Shown: positions 8,611 through 17,566 of the stretch, piece by piece
Numbering within the stretch: the first letter of the stretch is position 1
Layout: each line of letters opens with the position of its first letter
DNA from: Nocardioides sp. zg-DK7169
Lineage (GTDB): Bacteria; Actinomycetota; Actinomycetes; Propionibacteriales; Nocardioidaceae
Reading direction: 5' to 3'
Assembly: GCF_013155365.1 (NCBI RefSeq)
Contig: NZ_JABJRA010000002.1
Span: 1 to 64,000, forward strand
DNA: 64,000 nucleotides
Position numbers and translations under genes: made by a program
Notes under the pieces: model-generated
The model's database searches: none
What the model was told of the DNA's origin: nothing
What the model saw: the letters and a program-made list of their open reading frames with translations, nothing else

Positions 8611-9684
8611 TCAGCGGGGCGCGGCGCGGCGGTACTGCACCGGCCAGAGGTCGGTGGCGTCCTCGCCGAGCTCGCGCGCGGCGTGCAGCGGCCAGTGCGG
8701 GTCGCGCAGCAGCTCGCGGCCGAGCAGGACCACGTCGGCGGAGCCGTCGGCGAGGATGTCCTCGGCCTGCTTGGCGTCCGTGATCAGGCCGACCGCGCCC
8801 GTGGGGACCTGGGCCTCGGCGCGCACCCGGCGCGCGAACGGCACCTGGTAGCCCGGACCGACCGGGATCTCGGCGGGTGCGTTGCCCCCGGTGGAGGTGT
8901 CCACCAGGTCGACGCCCTCCTCGCGCAGCAGTGCGGCCAGCTGGACCGTCTCCTCGACGTTCCAGCCGTCGTCGAGCCAGTCGGTGGCGGAGAGCCGCAC
9001 GATCACCGGCACGCCGGCGTCGACGCGGCCGCGGATCTCGCGCACGACCTCGAGCGCGAGGCGGGCGCGGTGCTCGAAGGGGCCGCCGTACTCGTCCTCG
9101 CGGTGGTTGGACAGCGGGGAGAGGAACTCGTGGATCAGGTAGCCGTGGGCCGCGTGCACCTCCAGCACGTCGAACCCGGCGGCCACCGCCCGCTCGGCGG
9201 CGTCGCCGAAGGCGGTGACCACCCGGGCGATGCCGGCGGCGTCGAGCGGCTCGGGGTCCTCGTGCAGGCCGGGGTACGGCGCCGCGGACGGCCCGACGGG
9301 GCGCCAGCCGCCGTCGGCCTCGGGGACCGCGCCGCGCGCGGCGGTGAAGCCGGAGTACGTCGAGGCCTTGCGGCCGGCGTGGGCGAGCTGGATGCCCGCG
9401 GTCGCGCCCTGGTCGTGCACGAACTCCACGATCCGCGCCCACGCCGCCTGCTGCTCGTCGTTCCACAGCCCGGCGTCGTCGGGGGAGATGCGTCCCTCCG
9501 GCACCACGGCCGTCGCCTCGCTGATCACCAGCCCGGCCCCGCCGCGGGCGAAGGAGCCCAGGTGCACCAGGTGCCAGTCGTTCGGCAGGCCGTCGACGGC
9601 GGAGTACTGGCACATCGGCGCCACCCACACGCGGTTGCGGATGGTCACGTCGCGCAGGGTGATCGGGGTGAAGAGCTGGCTCAC
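8611..9684 (-). CDS. Old Yellow Enzyme family NADH:flavin oxidoreductase
   Basis: This 357-residue FMN enzyme reduces activated double bonds with NAD(P)H. The start is placed at GTG 9684 because the OYE family begins with LFTPITLRDVTIRNRV; a GGAG lies upstream. Visible motifs are APMCQYSA (the Cys of the YqjM subgroup), QLAHAGRKAS, HAAHGYLIHEFLSP with the active-site His pair, and a C-terminal phosphate-binding LLGRELLRDP. The combination fits the YqjM/NamA class. Substrate cannot be deduced; neighbours do not suggest one. Confidence 0.9.
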   Translation of the reverse strand: MSQLFTPITLRDVTIRNRVWVAPMCQYSAVDGLPNDWHLVHLGSFARGGAGLVISEATAVVPEGRISPDDAGLWNDEQQAAWARIVEFVHDQGATAGIQLAHAGRKASTYSGFTAARGAVPEADGGWRPVGPSAAPYPGLHEDPEPLDAAGIARVVTAFGDAAERAVAAGFDVLEVHAAHGYLIHEFLSPLSNHREDEYGGPFEHRARLALEVVREIRGRVDAGVPVIVRLSATDWLDDGWNVEETVQLAALLREEGVDLVDTSTGGNAPAEIPVGPGYQVPFARRVRAEAQVPTGAVGLITDAKQAEDILADGSADVVLLGRELLRDPHWPLHAARELGEDATDLWPVQYRRAAPR

Positions 9685-9907
9685 GGGGGTGCTGTCTCCT
9701 GAGGGTTCGGGGGTGTGCTCGGGCAACCACGTCCGCGGCCGGAGCATTCCGGCTGCCGTCCTCCCGTGGCCGGGCGGGCAGAAGTCGTCGCCGCGAGGTG
9801 TCGGCACGCTCGGCGTCCGCCAGTGCGCGGACCTCTGCCCGTCGGCACCCGAACGACAGCGCGACCAGCAGCGGTACGCCGGCGCGCGGCGGGGTACCGC
9901 GCGGAGC

Positions 9908-10282
9908 ATGAGCGACCACGACTCCGGCTTCCTCGGCCTCATCGGCGCGGGCGACCCCACGGCCACCGACGGCGAGGCGCGCCTCGAGGTCGAGGTCGAC
10001 GAGCGGCACCTCAACCCCGCGGGCACCGTCCACGGCGGGCTGCTCGCCACCCTCGTCGACACCACGATGGGCGCCGCCGTCCGCAGCATGGCCGAGGGCG
10101 AGGTGCCGGCGACCAGCCAGCTCTCCGTGACCTACCTGCGGCCGGGCAAGCCGGGGCCGTTGGAGGTCACCGCCGCGGTGCGCAAGCGCGGGGAGAGCAT
10201 CGTGGTGTGCGAGGCCGACGTGACCCAGGAGGGGAAGTCGCTGGTGCACGCGCTGGCGACGTTCGCGCTCATCGACGGCTGA
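9908..10282 (+). CDS. PaaI-type hotdog thioesterase
   Basis: This 124-residue single-domain hotdog protein probably hydrolyses an acyl- or aryl-CoA thioester. The PaaI/4HBT signature is clear: NPAGTVHGGLLATLVD, with the conserved His-Gly-Gly, followed by TTMGAAV and LSVTYLRP. Length is normal for the family. It is divergent from the OYE gene and convergent with the DUF1801 gene. The native thioester is unknown. Confidence 0.85.
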   Translation: MSDHDSGFLGLIGAGDPTATDGEARLEVEVDERHLNPAGTVHGGLLATLVDTTMGAAVRSMAEGEVPATSQLSVTYLRPGKPGPLEVTAAVRKRGESIVVCEADVTQEGKSLVHALATFALIDG

Positions 10283-10304
10283 GCCCCGACCGCAGCGGGC
10301 GGGG

Positions 10305-10664
10305 TCAGTCCGACGACCGGCCGGCGTGGTGGGCCCGGTACGGCGGGTAGAGCCGCGCGAGGAACGCCTCGAGCTCGGCGGCGAGCTCGTCGTCCAGGGT
10401 CGGGAACGAGAACGTCGCCTTGCCGGTACGCCGCGCGCGGAAGCGCTCGGAGGAGCCGTCGAGCGCCTCCGGCCAGGTGTCGACCGCGATCGCGTAGAGG
10501 CTGACCTTGCGAGCGCTGCGGGCCACCGAGGCGAAGTAGTCGTGGCTGCCCGTGCCGGGCCACCGCAGCGACGGCATGCCGTAGATGGTCGCCTCCTCGA
10601 GCTCGTCGCGGTACGGCTCCAGCAGGGTCCAGATGCGGGCTTCCACCGTGTCGAGGTCGGTCAT
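10305..10664 (-). CDS. DUF1801 family protein
   Basis: This 119-residue protein resembles the YdhG/DUF1801 fold: a helical N-terminus, EEATIYGMPSLRWPG, a Tyr-Ala aromatic core (VSLYAIAVDTWPE) and a C-terminal helix. Members are small soluble proteins of unknown function. It is the downstream partner of the MaoC gene on the same strand with 48 bases between them, but no functional link is evident. Confidence 0.7.
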   Translation of the reverse strand: MTDLDTVEARIWTLLEPYRDELEEATIYGMPSLRWPGTGSHDYFASVARSARKVSLYAIAVDTWPEALDGSSERFRARRTGKATFSFPTLDDELAAELEAFLARLYPPYRAHHAGRSSD

Positions 10665-10712
10665 CTCGCGAGCATAGGGCGGGCCGGGCCCTCCGTTGCG
10701 CGATGCGGACCC

Positions 10713-11168
10713 TCAGTCCGCGAGCAGCAGCACGACCGTCTCGGCGACGCAGGCCGGCTTGGGCTCGTCCTCGATCTCCACGACCTGGCCGAGGGTGAGC
10801 TGGTGCCCGGCCGGCAGCTCGGTGAGCGAGCCGACCGAGACGGAGAGCCGGATCCGTCGTCCGACTCGCAGCGGGCTGGGGAAGCGGACCTTGTTGACGC
10901 CGTAGTTCAGCTTCGCGCCGGGGGTGTCGAGGGTGAACACCCCCTGGCCGAGGAACGGGATCAGCGACAGCGTGAGGTAGCCGTGGGCGATGGTGCCGCC
11001 GAAGGGACCCGCGGCCGCGCGCTCGGTGTCGACGTGGATCCACTGGTGGTCGCCGGTGGCCTCGGCGAACGCGTCGACGCGGGCCTGGTCGACCTCCAGC
11101 CAGTCGCTGGTGCCGAGCACCTCCCCGACGGCATCGGCGATCTCGTCGACCTTCGTGAAGACGCGCAT
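10713..11168 (-). CDS. MaoC-like enoyl-CoA hydratase
   Basis: This 151-residue hotdog-fold protein has the hydratase-2 signature [16 protein letters not shown], with the catalytic Asp/His pair, and [14 protein letters not shown]. It closely resembles M. tuberculosis Rv0130/HtdZ-type single-domain hydratases, which act on (R)-3-hydroxyacyl-CoA or trans-enoyl-CoA. A role in lipid degradation is inferred. The gene is divergent from adenosine deaminase. Confidence 0.85.
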   Translation of the reverse strand: MRVFTKVDEIADAVGEVLGTSDWLEVDQARVDAFAEATGDHQWIHVDTERAAAGPFGGTIAHGYLTLSLIPFLGQGVFTLDTPGAKLNYGVNKVRFPSPLRVGRRIRLSVSVGSLTELPAGHQLTLGQVVEIEDEPKPACVAETVVLLLAD

Positions 11169-11233
11169 CCAGGGCTCCTCGGGATCGGCCCAGGGAATGC
11201 CTGGGCGTGCAGGCGGGGTGGTTGGATGGCGCC

Positions 11234-12343
11234 ATGAGCGCCAGTGCCGTCGAACCTAACGCCCCCACGCGCGATCTGGTGCTGCGTGCGCCGAAGGTCC
11301 TCCTCCACGACCACCTCGACGGAGGCCTGCGCCCGCAGACGGTGATCGACCTCGCCGCCGAGTGCGGCCACGAGCTGCCCGCGACCGACGCCGACGAGCT
11401 CGGCGCCTGGTTCGCCGCCGCGGCCGACTCGGGCTCCCTGGAGCGCTACCTGGAGACCTTCGACCACACCGTCGGGGTGATGCAGACCGCCGACTCGCTG
11501 GCCCGGGTGGCCCGCGAGTGCGTGACCGACCTCGCCGCCGACGGTGTGGTGTACGCCGAGATCCGCTACGCCCCCGAGCAGCACGTCGAGCAGGGCCTGT
11601 CCCTCGACGACGTGGTCGAGGCCGTCCAGCGCGGCTTCGACGAGGGCACGGAGGCCGCCGGCGGGCGGATCCTGGTGCGCCAGCTGCTGACCGCGATGCG
11701 CCACCAGGCCCGGTCCATGGAGATCGCCGAGCTCGCGGTGGCGTGGCGCGACCGCGGCGTCGCCGGCTTCGACATCGCCGGCGCGGAGGCCGGCTACCCG
11801 CCCACCCGCCACCTCGACGCCTTCGAGTACCTCCAGCGCGAGAACGCCCACTTCACCATCCACGCCGGCGAGGCGTTCGGGCTGCCGTCGATCTGGCAGG
11901 CCCTCCAGTGGTGCGGCGCGGACCGCCTGGGCCACGGCGTGCGCATCATCGACGACATCACGGTGCGCGAGGACGGCCGCGTGGAGCTCGGCCGGCTCGC
12001 GGCGTACGTGCGCGACAAGCGGATCCCGCTGGAGATGTGCCCGGCGTCCAACGTGCAGACCGGCGCCGCCAAGTCGATCGCCGAGCACCCGATCGGGCTG
12101 CTCACCAGCCTGCGCTTCCGGGTCACCGTCAACACCGACAACCGGCTGATGAGCCACACCTCGATGACCGACGAGATGTGGAACCTGTGCGAGGCGTTCG
12201 GCTTCGGCCTGCCCGACCTCGAGTGGTTCACGCTCAACGCGATGAAGTCGGCGTTCCTGCCCTTCGACGAGCGGCTCGCGCTGATCAACCAGGTCATCAA
12301 GCCGGCGTACGCCGCCCTGGCCGCGGAGTCCGCCGCCTCCTGA
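11234..12343 (+). CDS. add: Adenosine deaminase
   Basis: This 369-residue enzyme converts adenosine and deoxyadenosine to (deoxy)inosine. Metal ligands are visible: HDHLDG (His25 and His27), the HAGEAFG motif, DRLGHGVRI with the catalytic His, and [11 protein letters not shown] near the end. The ATG at 11234 is chosen over an in-frame ATG 27 bases upstream because it sits directly before the conserved N-terminus. It works with punA (26 kb) and deoC in purine nucleoside salvage. Confidence 0.93.
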   Translation: MSASAVEPNAPTRDLVLRAPKVLLHDHLDGGLRPQTVIDLAAECGHELPATDADELGAWFAAAADSGSLERYLETFDHTVGVMQTADSLARVARECVTDLAADGVVYAEIRYAPEQHVEQGLSLDDVVEAVQRGFDEGTEAAGGRILVRQLLTAMRHQARSMEIAELAVAWRDRGVAGFDIAGAEAGYPPTRHLDAFEYLQRENAHFTIHAGEAFGLPSIWQALQWCGADRLGHGVRIIDDITVREDGRVELGRLAAYVRDKRIPLEMCPASNVQTGAAKSIAEHPIGLLTSLRFRVTVNTDNRLMSHTSMTDEMWNLCEAFGFGLPDLEWFTLNAMKSAFLPFDERLALINQVIKPAYAALAAESAAS

Positions 12344-12373
12344 TCGCGCCACGAGTGCCGACTCGGCGAGGGG

Positions 12374-12973
12374 TCAGGTGGACTCGAGGGCGCGGATGTC
12401 GGCGAGGGCCTGCTCGGGGGTGACCGGGCGGCAGCCGCGGGCCTCGGCGCGGGCCACGACGCGGCGCTCGCCGCGCATCAGGTCCAGGCCGCGGCGCAGC
12501 AGCACCAGCGGCGGCTTGCGCCGCTCGCGCAGGTCGCGGGTCAGGCGCAGCGTGAAGGTCACCAACGGGTGGCGCCGGATGCAGTACGCCGCGGCGAGCA
12601 GGCCGTCCGCGGCGGCCGGGCGCACCACCAGCTCGGCGAAGATCCCCTCGGCGACGAAGAGCCGGTGCTCGCCGAGGTCGAGCTCGCGCGAGCCGGTGCG
12701 CCCGTCGTGCGCGATGTCGTAGACCGGCACCTGGGCGCGACCCTCGCGGCACAGCTCGGCGATGGTGGCGAGCGCGTCGTCGAGGAGCCAGGCGTCGACG
12801 TGGTCCCAGTCGACCATCCCGGCGTTCGCGCCGACGGTGATCACCGGCAGCGTCGGGTCGGAGCCGTCCTTGTAGAAGTCGTCGAGGCGCAGGACCGGCA
12901 ACCCGGTCCGCGCCGCGAGCCTGCTCTTGCCGGAGCCGGACGGCCCGGCGAGGACGATGACCCGGGCGTGCAC
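12374..12973 (-). CDS. Uridine kinase-like P-loop phosphotransferase
   Basis: This 199-residue protein has a Walker A loop at its N-terminus (GPSGSGKS), followed by LPVLRLDDFYKDG and DWDHVDAWLLDDAL, the arrangement of uridine kinase and phosphoribulokinase-type enzymes. The GTG start at 12973 places the P-loop at residue 9; an in-frame upstream extension is low-complexity and rejected. In a nucleoside salvage neighbourhood, uridine/cytidine phosphorylation is plausible. Gene and protein are shorter than E. coli Udk, so substrate is uncertain. Confidence 0.75.
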   Translation of the reverse strand: MHARVIVLAGPSGSGKSRLAARTGLPVLRLDDFYKDGSDPTLPVITVGANAGMVDWDHVDAWLLDDALATIAELCREGRAQVPVYDIAHDGRTGSRELDLGEHRLFVAEGIFAELVVRPAAADGLLAAAYCIRRHPLVTFTLRLTRDLRERRKPPLVLLRRGLDLMRGERRVVARAEARGCRPVTPEQALADIRALEST

Positions 12974-13016
12974 CGGATCATTGTGCCCGATGTCCGCGCC
13001 GTGGCCGGGCCCGGGC

Positions 13017-13712
13017 TCAGTAGCCCGCGGCACCGCCCGCGTCGCCGCCGAGCAGCGCGCGGCTGCCCGAGACGCCGAGGCGCGAGGCACCGGCCGCGAT
13101 CATGGCGCGGGCCTGCTCCAGGGTGCGCACGCCACCGGAGGCCTTGACCTTGGCGCGGTCGCCCACGGTCTCGGCCATCAGGCGCACGGCGTGCTCGGTG
13201 GCGCCGCCGGCGGGGTGGAAGCCGGTGGAGGTCTTGACGAAGTCCGCGCCCGCCTCGACCGCGGCGCGGCACACCGCGACGATCTGCTCGTCGTCCAGGG
13301 CGGCGGACTCGATGATCACCTTGAGCACGGTGGGCGCCGGGGCGGCGGCGCGCACGGCCGCGATGTCGGCGCGCACGTCGTCGAAGCGGCCCTCGCGGGC
13401 GGCGCCGATGTCGATGACCATGTCGATCTCGTCCGCGCCGCGGCTGACGGACTCGGCCGCCTCGGTGGCCTTCACCGTCGAGGTGTGCTTGCCGCTGGGG
13501 AAGCCGCAGACGACGGCGACCTTGAGGTCGCTGCCGGCCGGCACGTCCAGGGGCAGCATCGAGGGGGAGACGCACACCGAGTAGGTGCCGAGCTCGACGG
13601 CCTCGGCGACGAGGGCGGCCACGTCGGCGCGGGTGGCCTCGGGCTTGAGCAGGGTGTGGTCGATGGTGCGGGCGACGTCGGCGGGGGAGGGTGCACTGGT
13701 GGAGGCGGTCAC
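13017..13712 (-). CDS. deoC: Deoxyribose-phosphate aldolase
   Basis: This 231-residue TIM-barrel aldolase splits deoxyribose-5-phosphate to acetaldehyde and glyceraldehyde-3-phosphate. The Schiff-base lysine is Lys160 in [16 protein letters not shown]; the proton-relay lysine is Lys190 in [10 protein letters not shown]. The N-terminal [11 protein letters not shown] signature is typical. The gene is followed at 43 bases by the uridine-kinase-like gene on the same strand. It is the last enzyme of the deoxynucleoside pathway begun by deoA and punA. Confidence 0.95.
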   Translation of the reverse strand: MTASTSAPSPADVARTIDHTLLKPEATRADVAALVAEAVELGTYSVCVSPSMLPLDVPAGSDLKVAVVCGFPSGKHTSTVKATEAAESVSRGADEIDMVIDIGAAREGRFDDVRADIAAVRAAAPAPTVLKVIIESAALDDEQIVAVCRAAVEAGADFVKTSTGFHPAGGATEHAVRLMAETVGDRAKVKASGGVRTLEQARAMIAAGASRLGVSGSRALLGGDAGGAAGY

Positions 13713-13784
13713 CGCGCCAGCATAGGCTCGTCGGCGACAGGCCCGACATCGCTGGCGCCCCGCGCCGGCTCCGAGGAGAGTGGC

Positions 13785-14396
13785 GTGACCGAGCAGGTCG
13801 TGGAGCGGTTCAAGCCCACCAGTGGACGGATCATGGGGACGGTCGGGATGGTCCTCGTCGCCCTCGTCCTGGTGTTGGGCCTCATCGACCCCGACAGCGG
13901 TTTCGGCGGGCCGGTCTTCGCCGGCGCCGTCGCCATCGGGGTGCTCACCTGGGCCTCGACGCTGCGCCCCGCGATGTGGGTCACCACCGAGTCCCTGGTG
14001 ATGCGCAACATGTTCGAGACCGTCACGATCCCGCTGGCCGCCGTCGAGCAGGTCGCGGTCCAGCAGGTCACCGCCGTCCGCGCCGGCGACCGCCGCTACA
14101 TCTCCCCGGCCGTCGGTCGCAGCCTGCGCCAGGTGATGAAGACCCGCCGTGGCGCCGGCGCCCCGGGCGACACGGGTGACGACGCCGCGGCGAGCGCGGT
14201 GACCACGTCGTACGCCGACATGGTCGAGGACCGGATCCGCAGCCTGGCCGCCGACGCGGCCGCCGCCCGCGGCATCCGCCCGCGCTCGGACGAGCAGGTG
14301 GGGCTCGGGCGCGAGGTGCGCCGTCGCCCGGCCTGGGCCGAGATCGTGCTGCTGGTCGCCGCGGTCCTGGCGCTGGTCGTCAGCCTGGCGGTGTAG
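13785..14396 (+). CDS. Membrane protein with PH-like domain
   Basis: This 203-residue protein has two N-terminal membrane helices (about 15-32 and 39-57), a bacterial PH-like segment ([18 protein letters not shown]) and a single C-terminal helix (about 183-201). The GTG start follows GAGGAGAG. Function is unknown; bacterial PH-domain membrane proteins often act in envelope-associated complexes. It lies between the divergent deoC and convergent phosphohexomutase genes. Confidence 0.7.
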   Translation: MTEQVVERFKPTSGRIMGTVGMVLVALVLVLGLIDPDSGFGGPVFAGAVAIGVLTWASTLRPAMWVTTESLVMRNMFETVTIPLAAVEQVAVQQVTAVRAGDRRYISPAVGRSLRQVMKTRRGAGAPGDTGDDAAASAVTTSYADMVEDRIRSLAADAAAARGIRPRSDEQVGLGREVRRRPAWAEIVLLVAAVLALVVSLAV

Positions 14397-14421
14397 CCGC
14401 CCCAGGCGGAAGGGCCTGCGC

Positions 14422-16089
14422 TCAGATCCCCGCCGCAGCGCGGATGTCGCCCCGCAGGGCGTCGAGGCGCCCGGCGGCGTTGATGCGGGCGGCGTCGACC
14501 GCGTCGGTGCCGGAGCCGGACTGCTCGACCGGGACGACCACCTCGAGGTAGCACTTCAGCTTGGGCTCGGTCCCGCTCGGTCGTACGACGACGCGCGCGC
14601 CGCCCGCGAGGGAGTAGCGCAGCCCGTCGGTCGGGGGCAGCGCGGCGCTGCCGAGCTCGAGGTCGTCGACGCGCTCCACCGCGAGGCCGCCCAGGGTGGT
14701 GGGCGGCACGCTGCGCAGCCGGGCCATCGCGGCGGCGATCTCGGCGACGTCGGTGACCCGCACGGAGAGCTGGTCGGTGGCGTGCAGACCGTGGCTGCGG
14801 GCCAGGTCGTCGAGCAGGTCGGTGAGCGTGCGGCCCTCCGCCTTGAGGCTCGCCGCCAGCTCGCACAGCAGCAGCAGCGCGGAGACGCCGTCCTTGTCGC
14901 GCACGTGCTCGGGGTCCACGCAGTAGCCGAGCGCCTCCTCGTAGCCGAAGGCCAGGCCCTCGACGCGCCCGATCCACTTGAAGCCGGTCAGGGTCTCGGC
15001 GTACGGCTGACCGGCGGCGGCCGCCATCTTCGACAGCAGGGTCGAGGACACGATCGTGGTCGCGTAGACGCCCTCGGCGCCGCGGGCGAGCAGCGCGTGG
15101 GCCAGCAGCGCGCCGACCTCGTCGCCGCGCAGCATCCGCCACCCGTGCGGGCCGGGCACCGCCGCGGCGCAGCGGTCGGCGTCAGGGTCGTTCGCCACGA
15201 CCAGGTCGGCGCCGTGCGCGGCGGCCAGGGCCATCGCCAGGTCCATCGCGCCCGGCTCCTCGGGGTTCGGGAACGCCACGGTCGGGAAGTCGGGGTCCGG
15301 CTGCTCCTGCTCGGCGACCACGCGCGGCGTGGAGAACCCGGCGGTCTCCAGCACCTGCACGACCGAGGCGCCGCCCACGCCGTGCAGCGGCGTGTAGACG
15401 ATGTCGAGGTCGCGGGGCCCGTCACCGGCGAGACCGGCGACGACGTCGAGGTAGCGGTCCACGATCGTCTCGTCGAGCACGTGGCCGGGCGCCCCGCGCG
15501 GCACCGAGGACAGCGGGCCGACCGCGTCGATGCGGGCGGCGATCTCGCGGTCCGCGGGCGCCACGATCTGGCTGCCGTCGCCGAGGTAGACCTTGTAGCC
15601 GTTGTCCTGCGGCGGGTTGTGGCTCGCGGTCACCATCACGCCGGCCACGCAGCCGAGCTCGCGGATCGCGAACGCCAGCAGCGGGGTGGGCAGCGGGCGG
15701 GGGAGCAGGTGGGCGGTGAAGCCGGCCCCGGTCATCACCTCGGCGGTGTCGCGGGCAAAGACGTCGGAGTTGTGGCGTGCGTCGTAGCCGATCACCACGG
15801 CGCTGCCGGGGCGCGCGCCGGTGTCGCGCAGGTACGCCGCGAGCCCGGCGGCGGCGCGCAGCACGACCACGCGGTTCATCCGGTTGGGGCCGGGGCCGAG
15901 GGCGCCGCGCAGGCCGGCGGTCCCGAACTCCAGGGTGCCGCGGAACGCGTCGGCCAGGGACGCCGCGTCCCCGCCCGCCTCGACGTCTCGCACCAGGGCC
16001 TCGAGGTCGGCGCGGGTGCGCTCGTCGGGGTCCTCGCTCGCCCAGGCACGGGCGCGGGAGAGGAGCTGGTCCACCTCGGGGGTCGTCAT
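14422..16089 (-). CDS. Phospho-sugar mutase (phosphopentomutase/phosphomannomutase)
   Basis: This 555-residue alpha-D-phosphohexomutase has the phosphoserine loop [16 protein letters not shown], the metal loop NDPDADRCA, the sugar loop [14 protein letters not shown] and the C-terminal phosphate loop [13 protein letters not shown]. The long form resembles PgcA/PmmB of Gram-positives, which can isomerise hexose or pentose 1- and 5/6-phosphates. Beside deoA, deoC and add, a phosphopentomutase role connecting nucleoside phosphorolysis to ribose-5-phosphate and deoxyribose-5-phosphate is likely. Exact sugar preference is inferred. Confidence 0.88.
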   Translation of the reverse strand: MTTPEVDQLLSRARAWASEDPDERTRADLEALVRDVEAGGDAASLADAFRGTLEFGTAGLRGALGPGPNRMNRVVVLRAAAGLAAYLRDTGARPGSAVVIGYDARHNSDVFARDTAEVMTGAGFTAHLLPRPLPTPLLAFAIRELGCVAGVMVTASHNPPQDNGYKVYLGDGSQIVAPADREIAARIDAVGPLSSVPRGAPGHVLDETIVDRYLDVVAGLAGDGPRDLDIVYTPLHGVGGASVVQVLETAGFSTPRVVAEQEQPDPDFPTVAFPNPEEPGAMDLAMALAAAHGADLVVANDPDADRCAAAVPGPHGWRMLRGDEVGALLAHALLARGAEGVYATTIVSSTLLSKMAAAAGQPYAETLTGFKWIGRVEGLAFGYEEALGYCVDPEHVRDKDGVSALLLLCELAASLKAEGRTLTDLLDDLARSHGLHATDQLSVRVTDVAEIAAAMARLRSVPPTTLGGLAVERVDDLELGSAALPPTDGLRYSLAGGARVVVRPSGTEPKLKCYLEVVVPVEQSGSGTDAVDAARINAAGRLDALRGDIRAAAGI

Positions 16090-16151
16090 GGACCGAACGC
16101 TAGTACGTCGTGGTCCGGCGCCGCCCACCACCGCGACGGCATGCTGGCCGG

Positions 16152-16598
16152 ATGCGCGCGACGTACTCCTTCCGTGACTCCTGGCCGGTGGCGGCGAGCC
16201 CGGAGGAGGTGCGCGACGTGGTCGTCGACCTGGAGCGCTACCCGCTGTGGTGGCCGCAGGTCGTGGCGGTGGCCTCGCTGGGCCCCGACGCGGCGCGGGT
16301 GCTGTGCCGCTCGGCGCTGCCCTACACCCTGGACCTGGTGCTGCACGCGGTCACCCGCGAGCTGCCGGTGCTGGAGGTCGAGGTCTCCGGTGACCTGGCC
16401 GGCCGGGTGCGGTTCACGGTCACCGAGGAGGACGGCGGGGGAGCGCGGATCGACTTCGCCCAGGACGTCGAGGTCACCGGGGCGCTCGCGCTCGCGTCCC
16501 GGGTCGCGCGCCCGCTGCTGACGTGGAACCACGAGCGGATGATGCGCGGCTGCGCCGAGGGCCTCGCGCGGCGACTGGCGGGCCTCCCGACGCACTGA
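16152..16598 (+). CDS. SRPBCC/polyketide cyclase-type protein
   Basis: This 148-residue protein has the START-like layout: ATYSFRDSWPVAASPEEVRD at the N-terminus, DLERYPLWWPQ, a beta-rich centre and a long C-terminal helix from about residue 118 (RVARPLLTWNHERMM). It probably binds a small hydrophobic ligand. It is divergent from the mutase and followed by a hairpin terminator. Confidence 0.75.
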   Translation: MRATYSFRDSWPVAASPEEVRDVVVDLERYPLWWPQVVAVASLGPDAARVLCRSALPYTLDLVLHAVTRELPVLEVEVSGDLAGRVRFTVTEEDGGGARIDFAQDVEVTGALALASRVARPLLTWNHERMMRGCAEGLARRLAGLPTH

Positions 16599-16627
16599 CC
16601 GCGGCCGGCCGGAGGCCGACCGCGGTC
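16597..16627 (+). terminator. Hairpin between SRPBCC and haem oxygenase genes
   Basis: A 14-bp stem with one mismatch and a GGA loop overlaps the SRPBCC stop codon region and lies between two convergent genes. It may serve both, although no T-run is present. Confidence 0.55.
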
Positions 16628-16667
16628 GTGGTGGAGCTGGGGGCAGCCGGGTGTGGCTGCGGGGCGC

Positions 16668-17327
16668 TCAGCGGCGGTAGGCGTCCATCGAGGCGCTCAG
16701 CTCGTCGAAGAGGGCCTGGTTGCAGCGGAACGCCTCCTGGACCTCGGCCACGACCTCGGCGCGCTGGGCGGCGTCGAGGGGGAGGGCGTCGAGGCGGGCG
16801 CGGTAGCCGTCCTTGTAGTCCTTGGGCTTCGCGATGGTCTCGAAGTCGTAGAAGGCGATGCCCTGGCCGGTGGAGCCGTAGGTCCGGTCGATCACCCGGC
16901 CGATGGCGAGGCCGCCCGACAGGTCGCCGAGGTAGCGGGTGTAGTGGTGGGCGATGAACCTCAGCGGCGAGGACGCGGCTGCGCGCACCCGCTCGGCGTA
17001 CGCCGTGGCCGCCGGGCTGTCGATGTCGAGCGAGCCGCCACCGCTCCAGTGCGCGATGTCGGACTCGATCGCGGCCAGCCGGTCGAGGGCCGGGTCGTAG
17101 AGCTCCGCGGCGATCGGGTCGTCCGCCAGCTCACGTCCGACGGCCTCCAGTGCCGCATAAACTCTGCGCAGCAGGCGCAGGTAGTCGGTGTAGCCCGCCT
17201 CGTTGATGCGCCCGGCCATCAGCTCGGAGGTGAACGTGGCGCTCTCGGCGTCGCTGTGCTGAGCCAGCGATCCCTGGCGCATCGCCGTCGAGAGCGGGAT
17301 GTCGAGGTCGGCGTCGACGGTGGTCAT
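16668..17327 (-). CDS. hmuO: Haem oxygenase
   Basis: This 219-residue enzyme opens haem to biliverdin, CO and iron in the cytoplasm. The proximal-His region is MRQGSLAQHSDAES; the distal helix is in HHYTRYLGDLSGGLAIG, with the conserved Gly residues. The ATG 17327 is preceded by GCAGGAG, which selects it over an upstream in-frame ATG. It is divergent from hmuTUV, whose transporter supplies the substrate, so co-regulation by iron and haem is expected. Confidence 0.93.
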   Translation of the reverse strand: MTTVDADLDIPLSTAMRQGSLAQHSDAESATFTSELMAGRINEAGYTDYLRLLRRVYAALEAVGRELADDPIAAELYDPALDRLAAIESDIAHWSGGGSLDIDSPAATAYAERVRAAASSPLRFIAHHYTRYLGDLSGGLAIGRVIDRTYGSTGQGIAFYDFETIAKPKDYKDGYRARLDALPLDAAQRAEVVAEVQEAFRCNQALFDELSASMDAYRR

Positions 17328-17404
17328 GGGAACTCCTGCGAGCGGGGGGCCGGGTACGGCCGGGTTGGTGTCGGGCACGACAAGCATGCCCGGGATTAGA
17401 CACA

Positions 17405-17440
17405 GTGTCAGAAAGATAGTGACACCTTGTCAACAAGGTG
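17405..17440. promoter_or_regulatory. Two overlapping palindromes upstream of hmuO
   Basis: GTGTCA-N9-TGACAC spans 17405-17425, and a perfect CACCTTGT-CA-ACAAGGTG palindrome spans 17423-17440. The second contains TTGACA on the minus strand (17428-17433), a possible -35 element of hmuO. The arrangement looks like a repressor site for a TetR-type or similar regulator; two TetR genes lie downstream of the haem locus, but linking them is inference. Confidence 0.55.
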
Positions 17441-17451
17441 GAGGGATTCAT

Positions 17452-17487
17452 TTAGGTGAACCTAAGTAATGTTAGGCTCGGCTTACT
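17452..17487. promoter_or_regulatory. Iron-box-like site in the hmuO-hmuT region
   Basis: The palindrome TTAGGT-GA-ACCTAA (17452-17465) is followed by TTAGGC (17472-17477) and further CTTA. These half-sites match the TTAGG/CCTAA core of DtxR/IdeR operators, although the spacing differs from the canonical 19-bp box. Its position in the divergent promoter of haem uptake and degradation genes supports iron control. Confidence 0.5.
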
Positions 17488-17566
17488 GGCCTGGCCAGCG
17501 TTCTCAGATTCCCATGATGGAACCGGCCCGCTCGGGGGGCTGCTCACGGAAACGGATGGATGTCTC

